A DNA stretch of 45,313 bases from Phytomonas francai (taxonomy: Eukaryota > Euglenozoa > Kinetoplastea > Trypanosomatida > Trypanosomatidae), in the NCBI GenBank assembly GCA_001766655.1, contig MJCC01000001.1, positions 1,404,941 through 1,450,253 of the forward strand. The letters are read 5' to 3'. How positions within the stretch are numbered: position 1 is the stretch's first letter; each line of letters starts with the position of its first letter. Shown one piece after another: positions 28,247 through 39,174 of this stretch. The notes under the pieces were generated by a model. It saw only the letters and a list, made by a program, of their open reading frames with translations. It was not told the origin of the DNA and searched no databases. The translations under genes and the position numbers were made by a program.

Positions 28247-30555
28247 ATGCCTTTTCCTTGGTCATCTCGAAACTCCAAGTCCGAATCATCACACCAGCGA
28301 ACCCAGAACCCTTCGAAAAACTCAAAAGGAGTCAAAAAAACTTCCGTGCCCGGTGATATGAGCTATATAAACGCTCCCATCGGTGGGGTCCCTGCCTGTG
28401 CGGGGTATCCGAACAGAGCTAACTCCCAGGTTCAGCCCCCCTTTGAGTACAACGGCCTCGAACCGTACAACTCCAAGATCGGCATCGGATCCCAGCGCGG
28501 CAGCTTCGCGTGTGGCGGTGGGAGCTTCTACCGAGGCCCCGCCTGTGGCGTCCCGGCGATGAGCAACGTGAGCAGTTACGGGAGGGTGGGCAGCGTCTTT
28601 GGCATGGGCGGTGGCTTTGGCTCCATGGGACCTGCTATGGTAGGTTCGATGTACGGCCGTGGCTTCGGCTCGATGGGACCTGGTATGGTGGGCTCAATGT
28701 ACGGCGGCGGTTTCGGCTCCATGGGACCTGGTATGATGGGCTCAATGTACGGCGGCGGTTTCGGCTCGATGGGACCTGGTATGGTGGGCTCATTGTACGG
28801 CGGTGGTTTCGGCTCCATGGGACCTGGTATGGTGGGCTCATTGTACGGCGGTGGTTTCGGCTCCATGGGACCTGGTATGATGGGCTCATTGTACGCCCGT
28901 GGCTTCGGCTCGATGGGACCTGGTATGGCGGGCTCAATGTACGGTTGCTCTGCATGCGGAGGGTGCGGAGTCTCTAGCTATCAAAAAATTGTGCCCAATG
29001 ACGCCTATAATTCCAGCTTCTTGGCTAGCAATAGTTTCGTTCGTGTAGATGATAATTTAAATAAACAACCTTGCAAAGGTGAAGCCACAAAGATTGAAGA
29101 ATCAAGAAACTCAATAAAGCCGAAGCGTTCAATTGAAGACAATGAAGTTTCATCGAAACCAGCGCCAGGGAAGCCAGAGGCACCAGCAAGACCCGAGGTG
29201 ATGAAGCCCGAGGTGAAGAAGATGGATGTACCCGCAAAACCTGAGGTGATGAAGCCCGAGGTGAAGAAGATGGATGTACCCGCAAAACCNNNNNNNNNNN
29301 NNNNNNNNNNNNNNNNNNNNNNNNNNNNNNNNNNNNNNNNNNNNNNNNNNNNNNNNNNNNNNNNNNNNNNNNNNNNNNNNNNNNACCCGCAAAACCTGAG
29401 GTGATGAAGCCCGAGGTGAAGAAGATGGATGTACCCGCAAAACCTGAGGTGATGAAGCCCGAGGTGAAGAAGATGGATGGACCCGCAAGGCCCGGGACTA
29501 AGGATGCATCCCAAGGGGCTAAGAACCCTAGTGGGACCAGTGCGCCGAATCCCAATATCCGAGGCCTCGTAGTGATTGCGCCAGACACCACCGTTAAGGA
29601 GTCCGACAAGAAGGTGATCCGCAAGGACCAGAGCGTTGTGGCGGTTGGAGGCAAAAATACTCAAGTCGACGAAGTCCAGCTGATGAACCCCAAGGCCTAC
29701 GAGGAGGGCAAAACCACCCACGAGTGCCGCTCGATGTGGCTGCTCGGGCACAACACCACCCTGCTGTTGGCCTGTGGCACTGGGCAGCATCTGAACTGTG
29801 CAGATTTCGCTAAGGGTTTCCTAGCGAGTTGTATTAACAAACTGATCGCCATCAAGGATCCTTTCAAGATCTATGCAACTATGGTCTCTTTCAAAGACAG
29901 TAAATCGATCAAAGATTTGCTTGACGATAATAAAAATTCTTATGATGTACTTCAGGAGGCAAGTTCACCTATCTACGGCCCAGCGATTAGTAATCTACAA
30001 GTTATAGAAATCACTGATGTTGCTGGGGCTGCGAAAGTCATCGACAGGTGCGTCCGACCTGATGCGGATCCCAAGGAGCTTGTATGCTGCTTCTTCGTCC
30101 TAAAACAAACAAAAAAGGTGAATGACAATAGAGTTTGCTACCTTTCTTCACTTAACATCAGCTTTTCTGGGATTTGTGGGCAGCACTATCTCGACATTAA
30201 GGACAAGAAGCCTACCGTTCCTTCTAATCTATATCGCTACTCTATCGGTGGCGGTAGTATAACTGCGTGTGTTGCTTGTGTCAGCGAAAAGGACGACTCC
30301 GCGATGCAGGTGATCGATACATGCAACAAAATGCGGGAGGTGAAGAACTCGCCACCGCGGAGTGGCAATGTTTCACGCTTCGTAGAATTCACTCGAGGTG
30401 AGATTGGGAAAGGCAAAGAAAAGCTTGAGAAGGCAGATAACGAATCAGCTAAGAAGAACTGCAAGACTATATTGGACCGTATGGTACGTATGTTAAAGGA
30501 TGCGGAGGAAATGCTGGCGAACCCTGATAAAGCAAAGCCTTTGGCTTACTCGTAA
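28247..30555 (+). CDS. Pseudokinesin-domain protein with two 16-residue repeat arrays, interrupted by an assembly gap
   Basis: The N-terminal part (28247-29289) and C-terminal part (29385-30555) read as one gene split by 95 N. The frames disagree only because the gap length is arbitrary: the repeat on both sides has a 48-bp period and the same codon phase. The N-terminal part holds seven Gly/Met/Tyr units (28613-28948). Around the gap are Lys/Pro/Glu units. From 29554 the protein resembles a decayed kinesin motor: N-I-R-G-L-V-V-I, then L-G-H-N-T-T-L-L-L-A-C-G-T-G at the P-loop position without G-K-T/S, then Y-S-I-G-G-G ... M-R-E-V-K-N-S-P-P. The tail has P-R-S-G-N-V-S-R-F-V-E-F and D-A-E-E-M-L-A-N-P. 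The switch motifs are missing. Of the four members it is closest to the one at 24033. The true length depends on the repeat number. Confidence 0.75.
28613..28948 (+). repeat. 48-bp coding tandem repeat, seven units, Gly/Met/Tyr-rich
   Basis: Seven consecutive 48-bp units start at 28613, 28661, 28709, 28757, 28805, 28853 and 28901. The consensus is G-F-G-S-M-G-P-G-M-V-G-S-M-Y-G-G with small changes (A/G, V/M/A, M/L, G/A/R). The units are nearly identical at the DNA level, which suggests recent amplification. Confidence 0.95.
29192..29490 (+). repeat. 48-bp coding tandem repeat of the Lys/Pro/Glu type, containing the gap
   Basis: Two units are visible before the gap (starting at 29192 and 29240) and two after it (29395 and 29443), each encoding P-E-V-M-K-P-E-V-K-K-M-D-V-P-A-K or close. 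The units are almost identical, which explains the failed assembly. Confidence 0.95.
29290..29384. other. Assembly gap (95 N)
   Basis: The run of N lies within the Lys/Pro/Glu 48-bp repeat. Keeping frame and repeat phase needs a gap of 84 plus a multiple of 48 bases, so 95 cannot be the real length. Confidence 0.95.
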
Positions 30556-31041
30556 AAAATCCATTCTCACCCTAAAAATATTGACATGGAGCTTAATATT
30601 TTAGGGCTATATCTCCAAAGAGGAGTAATTCTAACATAGCTTGTTTGGCTAAGGATAAAAAATTATTGTCAGCATGTATATACAAAAAATGTGCTTTTTA
30701 TTTTGTTTATTGTGGGCTATACTTTTTTTTTTTACTTATTTTAATAGATTTCGAGATGTTTTTTAAGTGGTTTAACAGATTTTTTAGCACCTATTGATTT
30801 TTTTTTTTGTATAGTGCTTAATAATCTGGATTTTTTTCTATTTCTGCGAAATGCCTAAATGTTGCATTTATAACTATGTTTTTTTCTTTTTGTTTGAAGT
30901 ATTCTTTTTTAGTTAAAAAGTAACAGGATATGTTTAAAATTTGTGCACAATGCTAGGTTAAGTTCGTACACGAATGTATATTTGCGGTGCGTTTGCCACG
31001 CCCCAACACATCGTTTTTATCCATTACCACACAGACACACG

Positions 31042-31069
<28 letters not shown>
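31042..31069. repeat. (TA)n microsatellite
   Basis: Fourteen uninterrupted TA dinucleotides. Confidence 0.9.
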
Positions 31070-31072
<3 letters not shown>

Positions 31073-33103
31073 ACTTTATTTAACTGCGTGTGTACAACTC
31101 AATGTACTGAGGACTTGGTGTGCATTTTCCCCACAATTGTTTAATTCTCTTACCCTCTTTATATATTTTCAGGAACATTCTTTAAATTAGCATATCGGAA
31201 GATATCTACATACCCATATATTTGTGTACATATATCTGATTTTATACTTGTTTACCGATATATTATTCATTTTTAAAAGTATTCAGACTTTTATAACAGC
31301 TTAAAACGATACTACGTATTACGGTAGAATGCATAATAAATGCGTTGATGATGCACATTTTTCACTATTCTTTCATTTTGGTAACAAATTATTTGGTGAA
31401 AATGCCAAAAACCAATTGTCAGAAAAATATGCAGTTGAAATGGAGTTATTTTTAATGCGTAGAATGCCTTATTCATGGGATTTTCACTTTTATTATAGTA
31501 TTTTCTTTATATTTCTATATTTTACTTTCATCACTATTGTTGATTTTGTTCATAGTTGTGAAATTTTATTTGAGATACTTTTATTTGTTCATTCTTAAGT
31601 TTCACGGAAAAAATGAATGCTTTAGTAGAAAACCAATACTATTTAATCGAATGTAATTCAAAAGGGGCCATTATGTAATAAATTGGCATGAATCCGCATA
31701 ATTTCTGAGTCTTAATATGAAAAGAAAATAAATTTAATTGCAAAGAATTTTGAAGCCTTGACATTCGGTATAGTTATTCGTGTTGGTAACTTTGGATCAT
31801 GTCTTTAAATAGTAAATTTCATAGGAAAACGGAATTTTTTTTTAAGTTTTTTAATTTCGGTTCAAATAAAAAAATAAGATTGTGAAATTTTCCCCAAACT
31901 ATTTTCCTCATTCCTTGGTTCTCAGTTTATTGGTATGCACTTTCGAAGGTCTTTCTTCTGTTTCTTTCATATTTTAAATATAAGAAACAGGTAGCCAATC
32001 TTTTTTTTCAATTCTGTGGAAATCCGGAAACAGCCAGTTAATTGATCCACCACAACAAAATTCAGGAAAATGACAGATAACCATTGAGGGGTTATGCAGA
32101 AACTTTGTTCTGTCATGGGGTTATCGTTTCTCTTCCTCACCGGAATCGAAAAACCTCACAGGGCCCAAGCGTCGTCGAAAGGGCGTCAAGTATACACCAT
32201 CAGCAGAGACTTTGGCTGTGGGTTCGTGTTACATTTCGTGGCGGGAAAAAATAAATCGAAATGGGTGTGATGGCTGAATAAAAAATACGGAGGGAACTTG
32301 TCAATCAGGTATAAAAGTAGCAAGTAAAGGAATGAGGTGCTTAAGCTACATTATTACCCGCATTCATATGTCTGCTTAGGAATAGCATCCCCTCTAGGGG
32401 GAGACAATCGTGCCCTCTACGTTTTGACAGATCCTGTGATTTTGTTACAAAGTCGGATGATGGCGATCATAGCCTACGTTTCTGTGCTTCTTGACGATGG
32501 GAACCTAAAGGCGACTAGGATGTGACTTTTTATGATTGGTTTCTATATTGAATCATTTTCTGATTTTCTCAGACTTGTGTTAATAATTTTAGTATCAATG
32601 GTGGTGTTGATAGACTACCTTGATGTTGGGTCCTATTAGATGTTTATATGGCTAGCAAATTTTTCGACACTCTGGTTAGTGGAAAGGGGTAGACTGTAGT
32701 TGAAAGGATCTGATAAACTTTATGTCTTTTCTTCATTATGACAATACACTGTCGACAAGATATGAACCCTAGCTTTATTTTTTTCAGAAACATTACTTAG
32801 TATATATCGGTAACTTATTATTTTTATACAATTAACATATCTACAATGCACCCTTTGGCTATTTTTTTTCATTTCCCCGCCCCCTCTGCCTTTTTTTGTT
32901 GGCGCTTTCAGTCATTAACGGATCTGTGATTCATTTTTTTCCTTTGTGAAGTCATACGTGTCGATGCACATGCCGATGAGGGGAATCCTTTTAAGCAAAG
33001 CCCCTGAGAGAAAGGTAGTCATATTGACGTGTTATAGTGAAGTAGAATCTAAACCATAATTTTTTCCTCACTTTTTATTAAAAGGGATATCCCTGGCATC
33101 ATG

Positions 33104-33135
33104 TTAAGAAAAAGATGTCTATTTCTTTTTCTTAA
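33104..33135. repeat. Perfect 12-bp inverted repeat with 8-nt loop
   Basis: TTAAGAAAAAGA at 33104-33115 pairs exactly with 33124-33135. A further AAAAGGGAT / ATCCCTTTT pair lies outside it, bulged on the 5' side, and AGGGATATCCCT at 33083-33094 is itself a palindrome. Confidence 0.6.
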
Positions 33136-33833
33136 TCCCTTTTATCAGCTGAAATTATGTGCAGCAAAAATATTCTGTAACCGATGAAAGAGTCGATGAA
33201 ATAGGGAAAACAAAACGTGAGCGCCATTTTTGTGATGAGATTTCAAATATGAATCTTGTTCAGCATTTATGACTATATTATTTGTACAGTTCTCTACAGC
33301 TTTTTTGTTTTGGTATTTACATTTGAATTGAAGTTTTTACCCCTTTCCGTGAAACTAAAAATTCAATTACAATCAAAGTAACCAGTATCACTTTATAAAG
33401 GAATTATAAACTGGCATATTTCTTATTACCATTAATTGATTTCTATAACCTTGTACACCTAATCCTATTGTTTGTTGCGATTCCATTTTATTTTTTTGAA
33501 ATATTCTGTTCTCTATACTTGATTGTGGGTATAAGTTATCTGAATACAACTGCATATATATATATATATATGCACATATACATCTATCTATCTATATATG
33601 CATATAATATAATGCATAATGTATGCAATGTAACGCTTAGCCGATATGCTCATCATGATACCTTGGAAATACTTTTTCCCTCTCAACTTGTATATCTGAA
33701 TTATGAAAGACATAGCTATAATTTTTTTTTCATCTAGTTAAGGACAGATTTTTGTTTATTTGTTTTCAAAGCTTTTTCCTATTCGGAAACAAGGATTCAG
33801 CTTGTTCTCTAAGAATAAAAGGGACAAATCAAA

Positions 33834-36059
33834 ATGTTTGGACGGCTTAATAACCCAGACAAAAGAAGGAGCAAGTCGCAAAAAATTAGGAGCAGTAGGA
33901 CGCTCAATAATGTTACGGAGGATATGAGATACCGGAATATGTGGGACCGTGTCGTGGACGGTCCGAGGATTTCCATGCGAAATATGCGTGAAATACAGCA
34001 TAATAACACCTCTAAGAGGATGCCTTCCAGGCACAGTTTAATTGACCACCCAGAGAGGATCAATTATGATTCCTTTATCTCCAACATACCTTATATTTCT
34101 GCTTTTAATAATGGTTCGGCGAAGAGAGTGTTTGCCTCTCGTCGTGATCAAAGTCACGTGCACTCGTCTATGGACTTTCCCGTCCGTTTCTGCTCGCCTG
34201 GTACCAGCAGTTTTCTGGATATTGTTGGTATCCGCGCTTACCCTTTGTGCTACGCCGAGTATATGTTCGACGGCCCTTCAGCAGACATTATTTATGAAAA
34301 TTTTAGGGAATCTAACACTTCAGAAGAGCTCAGTTATTCGGGCGAGGAGACTCAGAACGAATCCCAGATATCGAGCGTCTCCATTTCAGTCGGAAACGAG
34401 AGCAATGCACTCAATGAAATTCCTTCCCCAAAAGACAACAGCATTCCAGAGTGCATACTAACCCCTCAAAATGAGGACCTACCCTCAGAGGAAAGCGCCC
34501 CAGTGCAGGCGGTGGTCTGTGTAAAACCGAGTCGCTCCTCTTGTCGTCGTAATTTCCGCCCCTATAGTCGCACCCAAACAATTGACTGTGTCGAGTTCCC
34601 TAAAGGTGAGGAGATGACGGACGAGTTAACCGTTGGACACCTCGGTGTTCAGGCAAAACAGGCGCTCGAGATGGCCCGTGAGCAGCGTATCAGAGAGCGC
34701 AGGCCGCGGCAGCAGGATCCGCTAAAGGAACCCTTCACGCAGGAGGGGGTGCACAACAAGAAAGATCTACAGGTGAAGATGGATTCTATGGCCTCCCAGA
34801 ATCGACCTGACTACCTCGCAAGCGACAAAAAGGCAAAGGAGGAGGAAATCAAGCTTGGAAACCTCAGGCAAGGGAAGGAGATACAAGAGGGTGAGGCAAA
34901 TGCCAATAGAATGTTTCTTGGGACTGTGGGGCCCCCCGTCGTGCAGCCAAAGGGGCTCGCCAATCACAGGAACGGGGTGGATACGAACCATGTGCACACG
35001 CTGGTCGTAGTAGAGTCGATGATGAAGGGCAACGAAGCAATCACCTGCAAGGATGCCCAAGTTTCATACGACGACCAGGTCTTCAGCGCTACCGAAGTAA
35101 AGAAGCGAAAGGAGGGTGCGCTTGAGTGCAGCTCTCAAACGCTACAGCAGCTCTGCACGGTTGCCTCCAAGGGCTTCAACGTTGCACTCCTCTCGTCTGA
35201 GGCGCCGAACACGTCTTCTCGCTTCATATCCCCTGTCTGGCAGGCGCTTACCCAAATAGTGCGCAAGGTGCTTGCTGATCACACGGATGACAAGGGCTGT
35301 ATTGAGCCTGACTTCGAGCTCAGCTGTGCGCTCGGCTATATTTTGAACGATAAGTGCCGGGATATCTTCACCGAAGAAGACAAAACATTTGAGAAGATAA
35401 CTATTAAAACTTCTCCTATCATTGGGGCTAATTTGCAGGAGCTGCAGTATTACCGATTCAAGGACGCGACAACATTCGAGGAACACCTCTCCTCATCCCT
35501 GGCTCGCGCAAACGCCAATTCTATTTTGTCTACTTTAATGGAAGGCTTTGTGGGTGCCTTTTTGAACGTGCGGCAGGGCCTTTGGACGGAGAACCGCGAG
35601 AAAGACATTTGTTTATCTTCCATCATTGTCACATCGGCGGGATGTGATGTTAAACCGTACATGGATTCCTTAAATTTGGTTCACAACAGCTACGGCTCCA
35701 TTTTTCACCTTGCCGTGCTCGGCCCATGCTTCTCGTGCTACATGCTTAACATTGCAGACGACGATACTGTGAAGCAGTCAGCAGTACCTTCAGGATCGAG
35801 CATACCTGCTGAGCTTGGAAAACTTTTTTCACTTCTCAAGAAAATGTCTGAAACTGAGAACTTGCCACTACGAAGCGGCTCTGTGCGCCGCTTTTTGACG
35901 TATTTAAAACACAATTACGAAAAGACCAGGGAGCGCCTGAACACGGAGAACTTAAAAGACGATAAGCGTAGCCGACTCGAGAAATTTCTTGTTGAGACAA
36001 ATACACTGATGGAAATGTATGCGAAAATTTTATTTGATTCAGAAGACAAGTCTAAATAG
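33834..36059 (+). CDS. Pseudokinesin-domain protein, fourth array member (741 aa)
   Basis: Residues 1 to about 260 are mixed, with Ser-, Arg- and Asn-rich stretches and no repeats. Residues about 265-370 are a highly charged helical region that contains Q-R-I-R-E-R, as in the 2322-residue member. From about 387 the kinesin-like part begins with V-H-T-L-V-V-V-E. At about 447 comes G-F-N-V-A-L-L-S-S, aligned with the kinesin G-Y-N-x-x-I-F-A-Y-G, but no P-loop follows. The end has L-G-P-C-F-S-C-Y-M-L-N-I, then P-L-R-S-G-S-V-R-R-F and a charged helix. No nucleotide-binding or switch motif remains. The first ATG after the upstream T-rich tract and AG near 33770 is at 33834. A cytoskeletal, non-motor role is inferred from the fold only. 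Confidence 0.7.
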   Translation: MFGRLNNPDKRRSKSQKIRSSRTLNNVTEDMRYRNMWDRVVDGPRISMRNMREIQHNNTSKRMPSRHSLIDHPERINYDSFISNIPYISAFNNGSAKRVFASRRDQSHVHSSMDFPVRFCSPGTSSFLDIVGIRAYPLCYAEYMFDGPSADIIYENFRESNTSEELSYSGEETQNESQISSVSISVGNESNALNEIPSPKDNSIPECILTPQNEDLPSEESAPVQAVVCVKPSRSSCRRNFRPYSRTQTIDCVEFPKGEEMTDELTVGHLGVQAKQALEMAREQRIRERRPRQQDPLKEPFTQEGVHNKKDLQVKMDSMASQNRPDYLASDKKAKEEEIKLGNLRQGKEIQEGEANANRMFLGTVGPPVVQPKGLANHRNGVDTNHVHTLVVVESMMKGNEAITCKDAQVSYDDQVFSATEVKKRKEGALECSSQTLQQLCTVASKGFNVALLSSEAPNTSSRFISPVWQALTQIVRKVLADHTDDKGCIEPDFELSCALGYILNDKCRDIFTEEDKTFEKITIKTSPIIGANLQELQYYRFKDATTFEEHLSSSLARANANSILSTLMEGFVGAFLNVRQGLWTENREKDICLSSIIVTSAGCDVKPYMDSLNLVHNSYGSIFHLAVLGPCFSCYMLNIADDDTVKQSAVPSGSSIPAELGKLFSLLKKMSETENLPLRSGSVRRFLTYLKHNYEKTRERLNTENLKDDKRSRLEKFLVETNTLMEMYAKILFDSEDKSK

Positions 36060-37296
36060 AATGCACACATTTTTTATAAAATTTATTTATGTCTCTGTTT
36101 GTGAAAAAAAATAAGGATGACTTTTAGTATATTTTAGAAAGGATATATGAGTCGTAGTACAGCAATGTATACAATCCCTTGTATGTTCAAAATCTTAAGG
36201 AGTCATTTTTCATGGTGTTATAGTAGGAACCGTGGTAAATGGGGTAAGGGCGCCTGTACTTATAATAAATACTTTTCACGCTACTCTCAAAGAGATATGT
36301 ATTTACTCAGTTGTGATGGTGGGTATTTAAAAAAAAAAATGCTTATGGATTCCTACTTTTTAAAAACCCACTGCCTGTTTCTTTCTATTTTTGAGGCTCA
36401 ATGCTGTGTTTTGTCTACTTTATAGCAATAAGTATGACCACGACCACGTTTAGTGGCATTGGGGTTTTCTATTTTTTTCTTTGCAAGTCGAAGAGTTTAT
36501 TCTTTATTCAAGAATGCTAAAGGTAATGTGTTATGGTTTAATTTTATTCATTATCTCTGACACGGTATATTTTACAATTTAGTATTAGTAATCATGACAC
36601 CAATCAGATTATGCTTAATTTGTATTTTTTTTGTTCACAGGAAAATATTTTCCTAATGCTTATAAACATGACAGGTTACGCATATCAAAAAAAGGTGAGA
36701 GAGATTTATCATCCTAAAAAGTATACATACTTTTTTTTATTCATTTTATATAGTTGAGATTTTATTTTTATATTCGGTTTTATGAATGCTTTTTTTTTAA
36801 AATATAAGAAACAGATATGTGCATAGCATATATATATTTATTCTTAGTCCATTACTTTAGGGCAGCAATCTTTTTTCAGGGATAGAAGTAAAATTGTGAA
36901 TCATACCGAGGAAATTAAGAGCATTTTTTTTTCTGGCGTGAATAGAGAGGAAATGTTCTACTAATTTAAAAATAAGCTTCCAGGAGGGCATAGGATATCT
37001 TATCATTTGGATAATAATTATTGTATATAGCCATTCGTTTTTGTATGATAATAGCCTTCTCTTATAGGACCCTAAAACACTTGTTAATAAAATAAGCTAT
37101 TTTCTTCCATATTGATGCTTCCATTTTTCTTTGAACATGATATTTATTTTCTAACACGACTATTCTGCTCACTCTCCGTCTTTTTCAAATTCATAAATTT
37201 TATTTTTTCAGGGATTGAGCCTTCACGGTTGGATTAGGCTTCGCAAAATTCAAAAAACAAGGGCATCCCCCCCTTCCCTGATACTCTAGTGGGAAG
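36060..37296. other. Intergenic region
   Basis: 1.2 kb of AT-rich sequence. An ORF at 36147-36425 lacks motifs and is not called. A T-rich tract ending in CAG lies at its right end. Confidence 0.55.
37200..37211 (+). promoter_or_regulatory. Probable splice acceptor of the Tdp1 gene
   Basis: A T-run is followed by CAG, with AG at 37210-37211. No ATG lies between it and 37297, implying a 5' leader of about 85 bases. Confidence 0.6.
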
Positions 37297-39174
37297 ATGA
37301 GTAATTCTTATAAAGGATCCGTGTCTTCCTTTTTTCCTTTCTGGACTAATGCCACAGTTGCTCATCAGTCTCAGCAGCATCATCACCCCTGCTGTTCTCC
37401 TCAGGCTTGTATAAGCATTGACGACATCTTTTGCACTGATAGCGCGGCTGTGGTGTGTGGGAAAAAGGCTGATGATGCATGGGAAACGATCATTTTGTCT
37501 AATTATATGATTGATTTTGAGTGGCTTTTCCAAACGGTCCCATCCTTAGCAACTGTACAAAAACGTCTGATTGTTCTTAGTGGCGAAAAGCAAACAGCTA
37601 CTGTTCGTATAGTAGAGTCCTCAGAAAGGGATGGCAATGGTACGTACAAAAAAGTCTCTCACTACAGTCCTATTCCAGCGTCTCAGGACAGCAAGAATAG
37701 CATGCTCTTAGCAGCCCTTGCGGGTGGCATTCCCCGTGAAAAAATAGTGATTTTGGAATCCCCACTGCCTTATCCGTACGGTACGCATCACAGTAAATTT
37801 GTCTTGGCTATTAACCACTACGGAATTCGAGTTGTTATTTGCACGGCCAACTTTATTCATGATGATTGGGTCAATAAGACACAGGGTATTTTTATACAAG
37901 ATTTTCCTCGCAAAAGTGATGCTCTCAGATGCAAAGGTGGGAAAAGTGCGAGCCTTGGGGTTTCTAAACCCCCCTTCGATGATTATCAGTTACACAAAGG
38001 CGAAGACTTTAAGTCATATTTACAACTTTACTTAGAGCAGCTTGGCTTGCTACCGTTTTCACCTGAGTCAGAACAAATTTTATCATTTTCCCCGCAGGAT
38101 TTGGATGTGTTTGACTTTTGTTCCGCTAAAGTATGGCTTTTTAGTTCCGTCCCTGGAAGTCATAGGGGGCAACGGTTGATGTCCTTTGGAATGAACCGTT
38201 TGTTTAGTATTATCGCGAACGTTAATTTATCCTGTGAAGAGGGCTTCGCAAACGCTAAGAGCCTGAAAGGGGCTCATCCAGTGGTTTTGAGTTGGCAATA
38301 CAGTTCACAAGGTTCACTCAATGACAGGTTTCTAAGAGCTATACAGCGCTGCATGACGGCACCGGGTTCTTTCGTAGATGAGCTACAAGTCATCTACCCC
38401 TCGGAGGATGAGGTTCGACGCTCCCTTGAAGGCTGGCGTGGCGGGCTTTCACTACCCGTGCGTCTCCGTTCTTGCGATCCTTTTATCAATGCGCGGCTTC
38501 ACCGCTGGGGTTCGTCCGGGGCTGCTCTGTCTTCCGTGCCGGAATTGTGGAACTACGCCCTCCCACACATCAAGTCCTACGCGGCCTTGGATCGGGCGCG
38601 TGGTCGCGTCATCTGGTTTGCATTAACCAGCGCCAACCTCTCGCAGGCGGCGTGGGGCAGTGGGTGTGGCGCGGCCGCGACTTCTGCGAGCCGGCCAAAG
38701 GATTCCCTCTTCATACGCTCCTACGAGCTGGGGGTGCTCTACGACGCCCACTCCCGGGTTGACGGGGATGAGGACGAGGGGTGGTTCTCCGTGACGCCGC
38801 GGCGGCCGCTGCCGAGGCCCACGGCGGCCGCCGCGGGGGCCTACCTCTTCCCCGCCTCCATCGCAGGCGCCGCGGGGCCCTGTCTTTACCTGCCCTACGA
38901 CATTCTTCACCCTTTGCCCTATGCGAGCACGGCCGAGCTTCGGCGGCGAGAGGAGGAGGGTGGGGTTGCCGAGCCCGCTACCGTCAGCACCGAGGACGTG
39001 CCTTGGGTCGTCGACTTACCTCACCGCGGTAGGGATAGCCTTGGCCGTATTCCTGAGGAGGCGGTGCACGGCTTTAGCTACTATGGCCCCAGCAACTGGG
39101 TGACACCGGTAAGAGGAGACTTTCCATGGGCTAGCCCCAGGCCTCGCATGAAGCGTGCAAGATCAAGTGAATAA
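37297..39174 (+). CDS. TDP1: Tyrosyl-DNA phosphodiesterase (Tdp1)
   Basis: The product has 625 residues, close to the usual length of eukaryotic Tdp1. The enzyme removes stalled topoisomerase I peptides from DNA 3' ends by a two-step transfer through a covalent histidine intermediate, and acts in the nucleus. Both HKN catalytic motifs are present. The first is Y-G-T-H-H-S-K-F with His165 and Lys167, followed by C-T-A-N-F. The second is H-I-K-S-Y with His424 and Lys426, followed by L-T-S-A-N-L-S-Q-A-A-W-G. The C-terminal P-W-V-V-D-L-P-H ... D-x-x-G also fits the family. The N-terminal 60 residues hold a short His/Gln-rich stretch and no clear domain. The last third (from about 38400) is much more GC-rich than the rest, without loss of family motifs. 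The start is the first ATG after the predicted splice site. Confidence 0.95.
   Translation: MSNSYKGSVSSFFPFWTNATVAHQSQQHHHPCCSPQACISIDDIFCTDSAAVVCGKKADDAWETIILSNYMIDFEWLFQTVPSLATVQKRLIVLSGEKQTATVRIVESSERDGNGTYKKVSHYSPIPASQDSKNSMLLAALAGGIPREKIVILESPLPYPYGTHHSKFVLAINHYGIRVVICTANFIHDDWVNKTQGIFIQDFPRKSDALRCKGGKSASLGVSKPPFDDYQLHKGEDFKSYLQLYLEQLGLLPFSPESEQILSFSPQDLDVFDFCSAKVWLFSSVPGSHRGQRLMSFGMNRLFSIIANVNLSCEEGFANAKSLKGAHPVVLSWQYSSQGSLNDRFLRAIQRCMTAPGSFVDELQVIYPSEDEVRRSLEGWRGGLSLPVRLRSCDPFINARLHRWGSSGAALSSVPELWNYALPHIKSYAALDRARGRVIWFALTSANLSQAAWGSGCGAAATSASRPKDSLFIRSYELGVLYDAHSRVDGDEDEGWFSVTPRRPLPRPTAAAAGAYLFPASIAGAAGPCLYLPYDILHPLPYASTAELRRREEEGGVAEPATVSTEDVPWVVDLPHRGRDSLGRIPEEAVHGFSYYGPSNWVTPVRGDFPWASPRPRMKRARSSE

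Larger units (their letters stand above)
30556..33833. other. Long intergenic region
   Basis: 3.3 kb of AT-rich sequence with (TA)n at 31042-31069 and 33554-33571, a structured hairpin at 33104-33135, and T-runs. A short ORF at 31329-31598 has a hydrophobic C-terminal half but no motif and the composition of its surroundings, so it is not called. A T-rich tract with AG near 33770 precedes the next ATG. Confidence 0.5.

Noticed and set aside
31329..31598. 89-codon ORF with a hydrophobic C-terminal half
   Set aside because: Phe/Ile-rich composition is what AT-rich spacer sequence gives by chance; no supporting splice signal or motif was clear.
12633..36059. Active kinesin motors
   Set aside because: All copies lack the P-loop G-K-T/S and both switch motifs.
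36147..36425. 92-codon ORF after the fourth pseudokinesin gene
   Set aside because: It lies in the expected 3' untranslated region, contains a run of A and shows no motif.
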